A stretch of 64,000 nt of DNA from positions 26,266,806 to 26,330,805 of the forward strand of contig CM048848.1 in assembly GCA_026545225.1 (NCBI GenBank), read 5' to 3'. The notes under the pieces are model-generated. The model was not told the DNA's origin and ran no database searches. It saw only the letters and a list, made by a program, of their open reading frames with translations. Each line of letters starts with the position of its first letter. Within the stretch, counting starts at the first letter, position 1. The stretch is from Cornus controversa (taxonomy: Eukaryota; Streptophyta; Magnoliopsida; Cornales; Cornaceae). Below are positions 36,914 through 50,335 of the stretch, in pieces. The translations under genes and the position numbers were made by a program.

Positions 36914-38143
36914 TAGGGTGGCAACTCGGGCAGGTCCAACCCGACCCAGCCCAAAATTTTTTGGACTTGGGCCTGGGCTTGGGCTTGGGCTTGGGCATAT
37001 TGAATATTGGGACGGGTTGGAATTTACCGGTCCCGAGTTAGTATGTTTGTTAACCCGAACTCAACTCATTTTATGAACCCAACCAACCCGCCCTCTAAAC
37101 CTGAATTTACTTATGAACCCAACCAACCCGCCCTCTAAACCTGAATTTACAAAAAATTGATAGCAAGGAGTGTCAAACCCCCAACCATGATTCCAGTTGC
37201 TTCTTTTTTTATTACAATAGACCAATAATTATATATAATGTAAAACTTCCATCAAATAAAATAAAAAAGAATGAATCTTCACATGTTATTTGAAAAAAAA
37301 ATACTCTAACCAAATTACAAAAAATACTACTACAATCTTCTTATTTTTTTAATAATACTTTAAAAATAATTACTCATTTTTACTAGGAGTTCTTCTACCA
37401 TTTTTCACAGAGTTTACTTTAATGTGTATTACATATATATTTATTTTTTATCTTCTAACATGTTATATACTGTATAAATATTCACTTATTTCATTGATTT
37501 AGTAAAAAATAATTATTCACTTTTTAATAAAAAAATATTACTTATACTAAATGTCTCCAAGAATTCAATAAATTTCACAAAAATAAATAAAATTCACTAA
37601 AAACTCATCTATATCAACTTCATGCGATAATCAATTAAGTTATGTTATACTGATATGGGTTTGATTATGTTCAATCGCGACCACGATGTTGCTTGCACGT
37701 GACTATTATGTAACCGTCCCACTACCATAAAAAAATGAAGCATAAGATTATTTTATCTTCCAACATGTTATGTATTGTATAAATGCTCATTTACAAAGAA
37801 GAAAAGTGTATCGGATTAATCAACAATAAATCAATTCTAAGACAAGATAAAGTTGAATTAAAGATTAATATAACAATTACAATTCAAATCATTAGTACAA
37901 CCAAAGATCTACACTAGCTTGCATGATTTATACATCAATTAATAGAAATCCCCAATTGAAATGTAAATGATCTACATAACATACTTATACATGTTTTATT
38001 CCTAGCTTTACAATACATACGTATATCTATCTCATAAATCCAAAAAATTGCCAAATGGAACTGACTGATGATCACCCTAAAAGTGCGGATCTCGTTTCCA
38101 ACAATCCGACCAACTTTCCACCTTTTCAGGATTTTTTTTGCCG

Positions 38144-38184
<41 letters not shown>

Positions 38185-38853
38185 TGTATCTCCCTTCTAA
38201 TGTCCTCTTTCTATTTCTTATTCACTTTATGTGAACGCACAACATCCAATTGCCATTGGGGTTGAAGCCAACTTTGCCCCATAAAAGTTATAACTAATAA
38301 CTTATCGTATAACAGTTATAATGTTCTGAGATATATAGTATATCCTATAAGATTTATAAGTAATATAAGTTAGACCATTTTCTTATATTTTCTCAAATTC
38401 TAATTAGTTAGTCATGTGTCTAAAAACTAAATTAGATTAATTGATGAGTTTAAACCTTTTAATCTGAATATCGAATTTTATGAAATTAATTTTTTCTTTA
38501 GTATCCCGAGATATATAATATAACATATTAGTTAAAGTAATATAAGTTATACCACTCCTTTATTTTTTGTCAATAATACTTCAACATTAATATATATTAT
38601 AATGTTAATATTGTATTAATGTCAAGAGAAATTGACGATGATCTAAAAAATATGCTAATTCAATGATATGTATACTTAATGTTTGCTCTTGATGCTCTAT
38701 TATTTGAGTGAGATTAATTTTTTTATTTGATTTCAAGATAGTGAAAATTGTGTTACTGATTTAGTTAATAATATAATTTAAAATGTTTGTTTGTTATATT
38801 CAAAATGAGGGAGGAAATATTATTGTAATTTAATCAATGTTTTGAACTTATTT
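36914..38853. mobile_element. Non-autonomous hAT-like repeat, copy 1
   Basis: Starts TAGGGTGGCAACTCGGGC, followed by AACCCGACCC and (CTTGGG)n words. It then matches the repeat at 42215-44412 in order: a revcomp tRNA-like word region, the GTGTATTACATATA block (37420), TACAACCAAAGATC..CTAGCTTGCATG (37905), CATCAATTAATAGAAATCC, GACTGATGATCACCCTAAAA (38063), an (AT)n run (38147-38182) and TAATATAATTTAAAATGTTT. The match ends at about 38853 with no right terminal repeat, so this copy lacks its right end. Transposase coding is not seen. Confidence 0.6.
37071..37150. repeat. Perfect 40-bp tandem duplication
   Basis: Two identical 40-bp units (37071-37110 and 37111-37150), each starting TTATGAACCCAACC and ending CTGAATTTAC, inside the left part of the hAT-like repeat. 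Perfect identity implies a recent duplication. Confidence 0.95.
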
Positions 38854-39227
38854 TAATAAATGATCGAATTGTTTCGATCGTGCGAAACCTAGGTTTCGAT
38901 TGGGCGAAATGCCATAAGAACTGAAAGTTATAAATGAACTTGTATGAGTATACTTTCATCAAGGGGTGTCCATTATATACTTAAGTTGTTTATGTATGAA
39001 CTTTTACATTGTATTAGTGATATAAAGAATTCTTCTGCTCACCTTTGAGAACTACAACTTAGATTGTTGATTAATGTAATGTATCCGGTATTGGATTGAT
39101 GTATTTGACAAATGTAAAGACTTCTGCTATATGTAATGATGTCGGTGGACCGAGTGGGAACCAGAAGTGATGTTGGTAGTAGTTTGTCATAGTTGTCCGG
39201 CTTGTGGAGTGACGATCGGGTGGTCAT
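38854..39227. other. Spacer between the hAT-like repeat and element G
   Basis: No gene recognised. The last part (39120-39227, GTCCGGCTTGTGGAGTGACG) may already be LTR of element G. Confidence 0.35.
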
Positions 39228-41023
39228 GACACCTCACTACCCTAAATTCGGGCTCGGACTAGGGGAGTCTTGGAGATCCAAATTTCAGGGCATGACAGCT
39301 TGGAACTAGTGGCAATGATCTTTGGCTAGAAGGGGTGGAGACACTACTTGTATGGTGAGAGATTCGAGGTGCATTCAGATTACAAAAGTCTCAAGTACCT
39401 TTTATCCCAAAAGGACTTGAACATGAGACGAAGGTGATAGGTTGAGTATAAGGAGGATTACAATTTTGAGTTACAATACCATCTAGGAAACACAAATGTA
39501 GTGGCGAATGCATCAAGCAGGAAGTCTCACGGGACTCTAGCTAGCATAGCCATACGAGAATGAAAAATGATGAAAGATTTCTCAGAGTTGGGATTGTGTT
39601 TCAGTGATGATAGTGAGTCAACTACGTTGTTTTTCTTGGTAGCTCAACCTATGCTTGTGATTAAGGTGATTGAAGTACAGAAATGAGATAGTGAGGTGGA
39701 GTCTATTCATTGACAGATTACTAGCAGTTAGACATGGAGGGTTAGACATTGCATTCCGATAGGGGAATATAATTCAAAGGATTAATGGTGGTTCATTCTG
39801 ATTGTCGTGATGATGTATGACGAGAATTTTATCATTCTCATTTTGCAGTTCATCCTGGTGGAACCAAAATGTATCATAACGTGAGACACCAATATTGATG
39901 GCGAGGTATGAAAAATGACGTGGCACAATTTGTGGTGAGATGCCTTACTTGTCAACAAGTAAATGTGGAACATCAAAAGTCAGCTGGGTTGTTGCAACCA
40001 TTACTAGTGGCGAAGTGAAAATGGGAACATTTTACCATGGATTTTGTGTCGAGTCTTCCGAGATCAAACAAGGGCAATGATACAATTTGGGTCATTATGG
40101 ACAGATTGACAAAAATAGTACACTTCTTGCTTATGAGGTTAACAAATGATGTGAGGAGGTTCAGTAAGCAATATGTTGAGCAGATTGTGATGTTACATGG
40201 GTTCAGTATCCATTGCATTAGATAGGGATCCACAATTTACTTCGAGATTTTGACAAGGATTCTAGATGGTGTTGGACACCGAGTTGCACTTTAGCACAAC
40301 ATTCTATGCCGGTTGTGAAGTTTGTGTACAATAATAGTTATCAGGCTAGTATTGAGATGACACCATTTGAGGCATTAGATGACAGACTTTATAGATTTCT
40401 AGTTTGTTGGACTATGGTGGGCAAGATCCCAGCCTTAGGACCAGATATTGTGTATGAGACTACAAAAAATATTATGTTGATTAAATAATGATTGTTGACA
40501 GCTCAGAGTAGACAAAAGAGCTCTCTCGATCAGAGAAGGAGACCGTTATCCTTTGAGGTGCGAGACCATGTGTTTCTTAAGGTTTCTCCACAGAAAGGAT
40601 TGATGCGCTTTGGCCGAAATGGCAAGTTATCGCTAAGATATATTGGACTATTTGAGATCTTTGATTGTGTTGGTGAAGTAGCCTATAGATTGGCTTTGCC
40701 ACCACAATTGGAAAAGGTTCACAATGTATTCCATGTGTCGATGTTTAGGAAATATGAACCTAATCCATCATATGTTTTAATTTGGGTAGATAGTGAGGTT
40801 GATGAGGATGTCACCTATGAGTAGAGACCAGTTCAAATTCTTGATACAAGGGAGCAAGTTTTGAGGGGTAAGACCATCCCGTTAGTCAAAGTTTTGTGGC
40901 ATCATCACAACGTTGAGGAGGCTACTTGCGAGCAAGAGAAGGAAGTTATTTCTAAGTATCCCAACTTATTTCCTTCAGGTATGGCCTGATTTCAGGGATT
41001 AAATCTTTTTAAGTTGGGTATAT
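39228..41023 (+). mobile_element. Ty3/gypsy chromovirus, element G (fossil)
   Basis: The stretch 39228-39295 ends TTCAGGGCATGACA, the right end of an LTR. It is followed by RNase H (39310-39560, [20 protein letters not shown]), integrase zinc-binding region (39830-39990), core (40000-40320) and C-terminus (40500-40750, FEVRDHVFLKVSPQKG). A chromodomain follows (about 40830-40985, VLRGKTIPLVKVLWHHHN). The chromodomain marks it as a chromovirus. The family differs from elements A, B and D. Broken with several lesions and lacking the left half of the interior. The LTR at 41024 follows. Confidence 0.85.
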
Positions 41024-42214
41024 TGTAAGAACCGTAACCATTTTTGGCCAATTTTTCTTTATCATCATATTAATGCTTTAAATGATTATATATGTGTTTT
41101 AAATGTAAAATACAAGTTTTGGGATCTTATTTAAGGTTTGGAAATGTTTTTGGAGCGTTTGGCAGAAGTTGACTTTTTCGGGTCCGGTTGACCCGAGATG
41201 CGAGCCCCCTAGGCCTAGAAAATTCGAAAGTGCCAGAATGACTCCAAATTCAGAGGGTAGCTTAAATAAAATATTTTACATACTACAGAGTCAATTTTGT
41301 GTCAATCAAAGTTACGAAAGTCGAAAGCGGAGCCCGAGAAGGTTTAGTGAAAAGGTAGTGACATTCTTATAAATAAGTGGAGGCTAAATTCTATAAATAG
41401 CAAGTGAATGGCCCAACCTTCATTTCTCATTCTCCTCAGCCAAATGGAGAGCAATATACATAACTATATATAGTTATATCATCTTCTTTACTTCTCCATC
41501 AAATTTGAGAAACTTAGGTCAGGAATTGGGCGACGCCAAAGAAGAGAGAAACGACCTACCCATTGAGGGCTCGAGTTTGATCCATCTGGAATCAATTTTA
41601 GAAAATGTTAATTTTTTGGTGATAATTACAAAAATCATTTGGAAGCTCTTCCAAATTGAGGTAGGGATATCTAACCCATAGAATCTAGGATTTTTGTGAG
41701 TATATTGGTTGTCTTTGGCAACCATTTGGTTATATGGACTAATTAGATATTTTTCAATATTAAAGTATACTAAATTATGCAAATTAATAAATTCTTTATG
41801 CCTAATGATGGTTGCACATGCTTGTAATTGCTTTAAGTGATTTTATAAACATGTTGGGATTGAATTGTGGACTAATTGTGTGAATTCATGTATATTGTGA
41901 ATGTGAAACTTATGTGTTTGACAAATTGCCTTGAAAAAATGTTTAAGTGAAAGTCATGATTTAATTGTCAATATAAGAATAATATAAAATGTGGAAGATA
42001 TTAAATGATGTGCAATATGGAAAATGTGAAGCATATTTAATGTGAATGCATGTGATGATTAAATGAGAAGTTGTATAAGTATGATAGTTGAATGCCTCAT
42101 TGGTTTTTAAATTGTGAATGTGCATTGGGTTAAACATATGCGCTGCATCTTCATTGGCACAGTGAGGGTGGTGAGCTCAATTGGATGGTAAGCTCTCTTG
42201 ACAAGTGGTGCGGT
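41024..42214 (+). repeat. LTR of element G, TGTAAGAACC family (copy 2)
   Basis: Starts TGTAAGAACCGTAACC directly downstream of the chromodomain. It shares with 20001 and 51243 a first part that includes a TTTTTGGCCA word, a GC-rich patch (GGTCCGGTTGACCCGAG) and a leader region with CATCTTCTTTACTTCTCC. It continues to at least 42214, where the second hAT-like repeat begins. The LTR probably resumes after 44412. Confidence 0.7.
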
Positions 42215-43335
42215 CCGGGCCCGGGCTGGTATGAATTTCAACCCGAACTCAACCCGAGCCCGGCCTGTAATACGAACCCGATCAACCCGAAGCTAATATA
42301 TATAAAAAGTTCGCTGCTATGGAGAATTGAACCTACACTCAAACCATTTTGTCTTGGCACTCAAACCATAATGCCAGCAGCTTCTTTATGTTATATTAGA
42401 CCAATAATTATATTTAATGGATTTCTTTAAGAAGCTAAGCACTATAACCAAATTACAAAATACTAGTATAATGCTATAAGCTTTTTATTTTACTTATAAT
42501 ACTTTAGCATTAATATTTATTAATTCATTTTAAAATATAAAAAATATAAAGCTTAATATTGTAAATTTGTTTTAAAATGTTAAAAACATTTAAACATATA
42601 TGAGAAGAGTTCTTTTACCACTTTTTCACACTATTTGTTCTGACGTGTATTATATATAATTTTTTTATCTTCTAATATATTATATATAGTATAAATTTTC
42701 ATATATTTCATTCTTAAATCTATTAGTATTCATTGATTTAGTAAAAAAATAACTACTCACTTTTTAAATAAAGACATGGACATGCAATTTATAAATGAAT
42801 CATTACTTATGCTAAATGGTCTCCAATAATAAATTTCCCTAAATTAATTAAAATTCACTAAAAACTTATTTCTATCAAAAAATCACTAAAAACTTATTAC
42901 TTTTGCTAAATGTGATTGGTGAGCCAGTTATATATTATATATTCTTCTATTTTATCACAATTTGATTAATTAGTCAACTGTCTAAAAAATCAATTAGATT
43001 AATTGATGAGTTTAAATCATTTAATCTAAACATCTAGTTTAATTGAAGATTAATATAAAACTTACAATTCAAATTATTAGTACAACCAAGATTTACACTA
43101 GCTTGCATGATTTATACATCAATTAATAGAAATCCCCAATTGAAATGTAAATAATCTACATAACATACTTATACACATTTTATTCCTAACTTTACAATAC
43201 ATCTGTGTATCTATCTCACAAATCTGGAAGATAACCAAATGAGACTGACTGATGATCATCCTAAAAGTGTGGATCTTGTTTCCGACAATCCGACCAACTT
43301 TCTAACTTTTCAAGATTTTTTTCTTCTTGCCATCA

Positions 43336-43383
<48 letters not shown>

Positions 43384-44412
43384 GTATATATACATATGTA
43401 TATATATATGTATATATATCTTGTATGTCCCTTCTAATGTCCTATCTCTATTTCTTATTCACTCTATGTGAATACACAACATCCAATTGCCATTATGATT
43501 GGAACTAACTTTGCCCATAAAAGTAATAAGTAATAACTTATCGTACAATAGTTACAGTGTCCCAAGATATATAGTATATTATTCTAATTAGTTAGTCATA
43601 TGTCTAAAAACTCAATTAGATTAATTGATAGGTTTAAACCATTTATTCTGAATATTTAATTTTATGAAATTAATTTTTTCTTTAGTGTCCTGAGATATAT
43701 AGTGTAGCACATTAATTAAAGTAATATAAGTTATACCACTCCTTTATTTTTTGTGAATAATACTTCAACATTAATAAATATTAGAATGTTAATATTGTAA
43801 TAATGTTGAGAGATATTAATGAGGATCTAAAAAATATGTTAATTCAATGAGATCTATACTTAATGTTTGTTCTCGATGCTTTATTATTTGAGTGAGATTA
43901 TTGTTTTTATTTGATTTTAAGATAGTGAAAATTGGGTCATTGATTTAGTTAATAATATAATTTATAATGTTTTTTTTGTTATATTTAAATGGAGGAAATA
44001 TTATTGTAATTTAATTAATATTTTAAACTTAGTCCAAACTTTCAGTTTGATATATTAAATATTATTATTACATCTTATATTAACATAATATAGTGATGGA
44101 AAGGTGGTTAGAGTGTAGGACTAATTTGAAGAGGGCGGAAGCTCGATTCCTTGTGGCAGCAACATGAATTTATTTTTTGATAAGAAGACCCATATTACAG
44201 TATAAACCCGAATTCAACCCGATTTGTAGCCCGAAATTTCCAACCCAATTTCAACCCGAGGTTCTGAAAATAAAAAACGGGTTGAGCTCGGGTTCACATA
44301 GTCGGGTTCATGGTCGGGTTCGGGCCGGGCTAGGGTTGACCAATTTATACTTAGGGTTGAACCCGAATTGAGTCCCCAACCCGTCCGACCCGCCCGAGTT
44401 GCAGCCCTAGGT
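42215..44412. mobile_element. Non-autonomous hAT-like repeat, copy 2
   Basis: The right end, read inward, is TAGGGCTGCAACTCGGGCGG. The left side begins with CGGGCCCGGGCTGG and AACCCGAACTCAACCCGAGC words. The two sides are imperfectly self-complementary for about 200 bp, each with a tRNA-like word (left GGTTCAATTCTCCATAGCAG on the minus strand; right AGCTCGATTCCTTGTGGCAG on the plus strand). The middle (42600-44050) matches copy 1 at 37400-38853. It contains an (AT)n run (43339-43419). No transposase. No clean target duplication was found, so the left limit is approximate. Confidence 0.6.
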
Positions 44413-45837
44413 GGACCGGTAAAGAAGCCCAGTAGAATAGAATGGACACTCCCCAAAACGGAGTCCTTTAATGAGGTGAACTGGTATAAAAGCCTCGAAT
44501 AGGTGGGATTGGTTGTCCAAGGAAAATTGGAGACCAATAGATATGTGGAGAGGATGAGGGAATTGTGCTTATCATATTACATTTACATGTTGCTTATAAT
44601 ATGGTTGTGATATGCGAATATTTGCCTAACAGGATCAAATGCAAATGTATGTTTATGTGGTATTCACGGAACTTATTAAATTGTGTTTTAGACATTCCTA
44701 CTGAGCGTGTGGTTACTCATCCTATGAAGATTAACTCTTTTCAGGAAATGAAGAAGAAGTGGTGGAGTCTCTCCAACGGTAAAGTTGGCGTGGAGTGGAT
44801 TTCAGTTTAATTTAAAGACTTATTTACTTTATGTGAATGCATGTCTGGATCATGGACTATATGCATGTGAAAAACATGTAAAAACTATTTATGTTTTGAG
44901 AACATATATTGCTTATGCTTTATGGTTGGATATGTTTAAATACGGTTTTTAAGCATGTCTTGTTCATGACTTATGATTTTATATATAATGAGCATGGTAG
45001 AATGCTAGACGTGTAAATGATGATTCATTTATTTATGTTTACTTTCACATGTATAAACTTGTGAGAATAATGCATCCAATTGGTTGACATATGTCCGGAT
45101 TGTGGATTATATCGTTACAATCCTAGATTTTTTGGTCAGACAAAAAATGCCACAAAGTAGCTACGACCAATGATGTTAGCGAAAATGACCAATTATTTTG
45201 TGTTTTGAGCCACCATCTAACATTGAGTCATATCATTCTTGCTGAGCTTGCATCTTCGAACAACTATAATTCATATTGTCATGGCTGTTTCGAATTTAAG
45301 AAAGTAATATTTTTTTAATTCATGGCCTCAACCATTTTAGCAATGTTGTACCAATTGCTTATCTTTTAGACAAATTTTATGGTCATTTTAAGGGTTTGGC
45401 ATCCAACTTAAGTTTTAAGTGGTCATTTTGTGTGTGGACTTCTTTTTCATGTATTAACTTCAAAAGGCTATATTGTTGGATAAATGCGTATGGTGAGTGG
45501 TTTGTTATGAATGTAAGACGCCTGAGCATTTAGAATATATGTTTCTTTACTATAATATCAATCTTACCATCCATGCGTTGTATAAATTTGAACCTGAGTG
45601 AATGTATACAAGTGAATCCTTTGAATTAGATTAACGATAATTTTAGTTTTGTTATAAGTTTTTGTTACTTATTAGATCTTAGCATATTCTACTCAATATG
45701 ATTCTTTTGTGGTAAATAATAACTTCAGCATAAGTGCAATTTACATTGTGCTTGCCAATGATGGTGTAAAAGTAAAAAATGGCAGCTAACAAAGATGTCT
45801 CTTGGTTTTATTTTAATCTTTTTCTTTTCTTTTGTAA
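44413..45837 (+). other. LTR remainder and unclassified AT-rich sequence
   Basis: The stretch 44413-44830 (ACTGAGCGTGTGGTTACTC, 44699-44717; TTTTCAGGAAATGAAG) resembles the right part of plant Ty3/gypsy LTRs and may be the continuation of the element G LTR after the hAT-like insertion. Beyond about 45100 nothing is recognised. Confidence 0.35.
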
Positions 45838-46254
45838 TGTTGATGTAGGGGAAAAATCCTCCAACTGTTCACAATAGGCCATGTGGGCCTACTAAAGCAC
45901 AAGCAGGCTAAACCCAAGAAAGATTAAGCACAAGTTCAAAAGATAAGTGAATCAGGCCTCAAGGAACAATTTAAAAGAAAAGAATGGGCCAGGCCTCCTA
46001 AAGAAGGCTAAATGGCCTAGCTTAGACATCAATCCAAGTTCATTTCGGAATACAAATACTTGAGAGAAAAGAAAGCTGTAAATGAAGAAACTTGAGTCCT
46101 AAAAGGATTCAAGTTTCGAACTTGTATAAATAGAGGAAAATATTAATGAGAAAAAGGTCCTATTTTCTTTAAAAAAATATAATACTCTTTAATCTTTGGG
46201 TGTGTGCAATAGATTAAATGGTTGAAATTAGACAAGCAATTTTTTGTACCAACA
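45838..46254 (+). repeat. LTR of Tat-like element H
   Basis: Starts near TGTTGATGTAGGG and ends ..GTACCAACA. A promoter-like TATAAATA (46125-46132) lies 120 bp before the end. The primer-like word TGGCACTGTCTGTGGGAA, close to the TGGCGCCGTCTGTGGGAA seen in Tat elements, follows at 46258-46275. The start coordinate is approximate. Confidence 0.6.
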
Positions 46255-49200
46255 CTTTGGCACTGTCTGTGGGAATCGTTTTATCATTTTTCCTTCAAAA
46301 CTTGAATAATCCATAGTTATAGTGGATACACGAAGAAACACTTATGACGTGGCAAATTTAGAGAGACCCTTTAGGAATCGAAGAGAGGCGTCGCCGATAT
46401 AGCCAAACATCCACGTGTCGCCAGTACAGTCGAACTTTCAACAATTGATCTAGCAGAACAAGACTCTGTGCTAACAGATCGTCGACCTCCATGTAAGGGT
46501 GGAACGCGCTGAAAGCACAAGAGACCCTGGACAACAACAGAATGAATGAGCTGGTTTGAGTAACCACTCGTTAAGCATGTCGCATCACAACCAGCCCATA
46601 AGAGGTGATCCACAACTTGACCAGGTCAATGATGATCAGATCAATCCCACATAGTTCTACTCAAAGTGGAGAGTCCAGATGCAACATGAGATCGATGAAT
46701 TAAAGGGTAATAGATCCTACTATCCAACCAATTGAGCGTTAGCAATCAGCAGGCTGATCGAGTCTCCCTTCATAGAAAATATAATTGAAACTGAAAGACC
46801 GAGAAGGTTTTCCATGCCTACGTTCATTACCTTTGACCGCAGAACAAATCCTGTAGAGCACATTTATCAGTACCAGCAGAAGATGACTCTAGACACAAAG
46901 AACAATGTGCTTAGGTGCAAAATCTTTCCATCCAGCTTATCGGGACTGGTGTTACTGTGGTTTAAATAACAACAGCCTCGCTCGATCCCAAACTTCACAT
47001 GTTCATTACCTTTGATGGCAGAAGAAATCCTGTAGAGCACATTTATCAGTACTAGCAGAAGATGACTCTAGACGCAGAGAACGATGCACTTATGTACAAA
47101 ATCTTTCCATTTAGCTTGTCAAGACTGGTGTTACTGTGGTTTAAACAATAAGCGCCTCGCTCGACCCCAAACTTCACAATGCTTTGTGAGCTTTTAATCA
47201 CTCAATACGGTGGAAATCAAGAACAAAAGAGGACTATCTCTTCATTGTTCACCATGAGGCAAGTTAAGGGAGAAACCTTAAAATCCTTTTTGACTCGCTT
47301 TAACTTGGAAATGTCAATGATAGGCCAATGTGATCAAAACGTGGTGATAGAAGCTTTCAAAATAGCAATACTGCCTGAGGAGAGTTTTGACAAATCTTTG
47401 GTAAAAAATGCTCTAAGAAATATGGGTGAGCTAATAATAGAAGATGATGAAGCTGCCATGAAACAATAATTAACTTTAATCACTATGGGACGGTAGACGA
47501 AGAGCCAAGTTGCTAAGGCTAAGCCACCTCGAGTTGTTCCTCCATCTATGCAAGAACCTGTAACAAAACAAAGGATTTAAGGGAAGATCACTCTGTTAAA
47601 AGTATCCCTAGTCAGACTTTATTATGAGAACAAGAGCAAAAAGATTGTTTGCCTACCTCCAGCTATTAGACAACCATTAGAGCAAAGGAATAGAAACAAG
47701 CATTGTTCACTCCATAATGACTTTGGCCATACTACTAATGAATGCAGAAGTTTAAGGCAACAAGTGGAGGCTCTGATTACCAAAGACAACCTATCAGAGT
47801 ATATCATTCGAGAAGACTAAGCCAAACTATCTGATCAGCCCCAACAGCAGCCGAATAGGTAGCAAAACCCTGCTCCTGTTTGGGTCATTAATGCTATTCA
47901 TAGTCGACCAACATCAGATCAAGAAAGTGAATCAGAAAGGCGATCACACTTGAGGAGTGCCCAGAAGATGCAAAGGATTGGGGAGGTTCACTCAGTGCAT
48001 AATTTTTAACTAAAGTGTCGATTGTCTTCACAAATGAAGACATGAGCAAGATCCAAACACCCCATAAAGATCCACTGGTGATTAGTCTCATCCTATCCAA
48101 TTATAAAGTAAAGAGGGTCTTAGTTGATACGGGAAGTAGCACAAACGTTCTAACTCTATGGGCTTTCCAGCAAATGGGCCAAGGGGTAGAATGTATTAAG
48201 CCAATGGCTGAGCCACTGATAGGGTTCGACGAAAGACAGGTCATCCCAACAAGGATAGTAGAACTCCCAGTAATAGCAGCTGCCAGAACCCTGACAGAGT
48301 CTTTTGTTGTTGCCAATTTTAACTCTTTATACAATATGATAATGGAAAGAGGTTGGATACACTATATGCAAGGAATTTCATTAACGCTTCACTAGCTAAT
48401 GAGACGTATAGCTCCGAACGGAAGAGATACGATCGATATCTTGGGAGACCAAGTAGCTACTAAAAAGTGCTACCCTCTTGCGCTAAAAGGAAAGATGGTG
48501 AAAGATGATTAGATCAAATAGCAACTACAGAATCTCTACTGAAAAGTGTTCTAGGAGAGCAAGAGAAAGGCAAGCTAACTGAAAAGCCGCTTGAAGTAGT
48601 CTAGATCGCTCCTGGAAAAGACCTTACAAATCTTGGGACTTTTCTGAGCGAAGAAGAAAGAACACAATTAATATAGTTACTAAAAGAAAATGCAGATGTT
48701 TTCTCATAGGATTATGTGAAAATGGTAGGAATTGATCCTTCAATGCCATGCCATACACTCAATGTCAACCTAAACCACCCCCCTCTTAAGCAAAGGCAGA
48801 GACAATTCTCTCCAAAAAAGAATCAAATCATAGTAGCAAAGGTAGATCGACTTCTCCAAGTTGGTTTTATTAGAGAAGTGCAATTTCTGGATTGGCTCTC
48901 TAATGTGGAAGTAGTGTAGAAAAAGAATGGCAAGTGGCAGACCTGCATAGATTTCACCAACTTAAATAAAGCTTGCTCCAAAGACAATTTTTCTCTCCCA
49001 AATATTGACCAAATGGTTGATGCCACAACTGGATATGAACGATTGACGTTCCTCTATGCATACTTTGGATACAACTAAATTTTAATGACTCCTAACGATG
49101 AAGAAAAATCATCTTTTACCACCAAGAAGGGAATCTATTACTATAAGGTGATGTCGTTCGGACTGAAGAACGCTGTTGCAACCTACCAACACCTAATCAA

Positions 49201-50335
49201 CAAGGTTTTCAAAAATCTAATAGGCCAAATGGTCAAAGCATACATAGATGACATGGTCGTAAAAAGCTTCAGAAAGGAAGATCACATGAAACATCTACAA
49301 AAGGTTTCCAACACTTTACAAAACCATAACATGAAGTTGAACCCTTCGAAGTGTTCTTTCAGGGTTTCTTCACGGCAATTTTTGGGGCACATAATTTACC
49401 GAATGGGAATAGAAGCAAGTTCGGTTCAGGTGAAAACCCTCATTTAGAATAAGGAACCAAAGACCCACAGGGATATCCAGATCCCAACATAACACATTAC
49501 TTCTTTAAGTAGATTTATCTCTCAGCTTTCTGACAAATGCAAACCCTTTTTTGACGTTATTAGAATGAAAGGCAAGGGAGTATGCGAATCAAATAGAACG
49601 AGGCTTTAGCAAAACTTAAATAGTACTTGGTCTAATTACCAATGCTTTCAATGCCTAATGTAGAAGAACCTTTGTACTTATACTTTGCGATATCCCAAAC
49701 AGTGACAAGTGCAGTTCTGATCAGAGAATTTGATAAAAAAAATAGCACCCAGTGTTCTACTCAAGTAAAACCACGACCAAGGCCGAACATAGGTACTCGA
49801 AAGTAAAAAGATAATACTAGCCCTAATCCAAGCAAAAAGGAAACTGAGGCATTATTTTAAAGCCCATCCAATTATTGTCTCGACTAAATTTCTGATCAGA
49901 GTGATTCTCCACAAGCTTGATTAGTTAGGAAGAATTACCAAATGGGAATTGAGTTGGGAGCTTATGACATAATATATGAGCCTCAGACCGTAATAAAAGG
50001 GGCAGCCGGTAGCAAATTCCTACTTGAGTATGAGCCAGAAAATGATGAAGAACCAAAAGTCTCAATTCAATCTGAATGGAAGCTTCATGTTGATGGGTCA
50101 TCAACACAAATAGGATCAGGCAACGACATATAAATTAAAACTCCTGACGAAACTGATCTACAACAAGCAATCCATCTACAGTTTCCTACGTCAAACAATG
50201 AAGTTGAGTATGAGGCCTTGTTGGTAGGACTGAGGCTAGCAAAGACACTCGAGGTGCAAAATCTACAAGTTTTTAGTGACGCTCAACTAATTATAAGATG
50301 GGTTAGTGGTTCTTCAAATACTTAATCCAATTGGT
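46255..50335 (+). mobile_element. Tat-like Ty3/gypsy element H, internal region (fossil)
   Basis: Order: primer site (46258), gag (46600-47500: TFITFDRRTNPVEHI, then LITQYGGNQEQKRTISSLF), zinc-knuckle-like spacer, protease (48010-48390, VLVDTGSSTNVLTL), RT (48600-49450: FGLKNAVATYQHLINK, YIDDMVVKS), RNase H start (49990-50300). RT wording (FGLKNA.ATYQ, MKLNPSKCSF) is that of the Tat/Ogre branch, which lacks a chromodomain. The gag contains an internal direct repeat of about 180 bp. Integrase is not present; the sequence changes at about 50335. Broken many times; old. Confidence 0.85.

Noticed and set aside
44096-44165. A tRNA gene suggested by TGGTTAGAGTG and a GCTCGATTCC word
   Set aside because: No acceptor stem or cloverleaf could be folded by eye, and a related word occurs inverted at the other arm of the same repeat.
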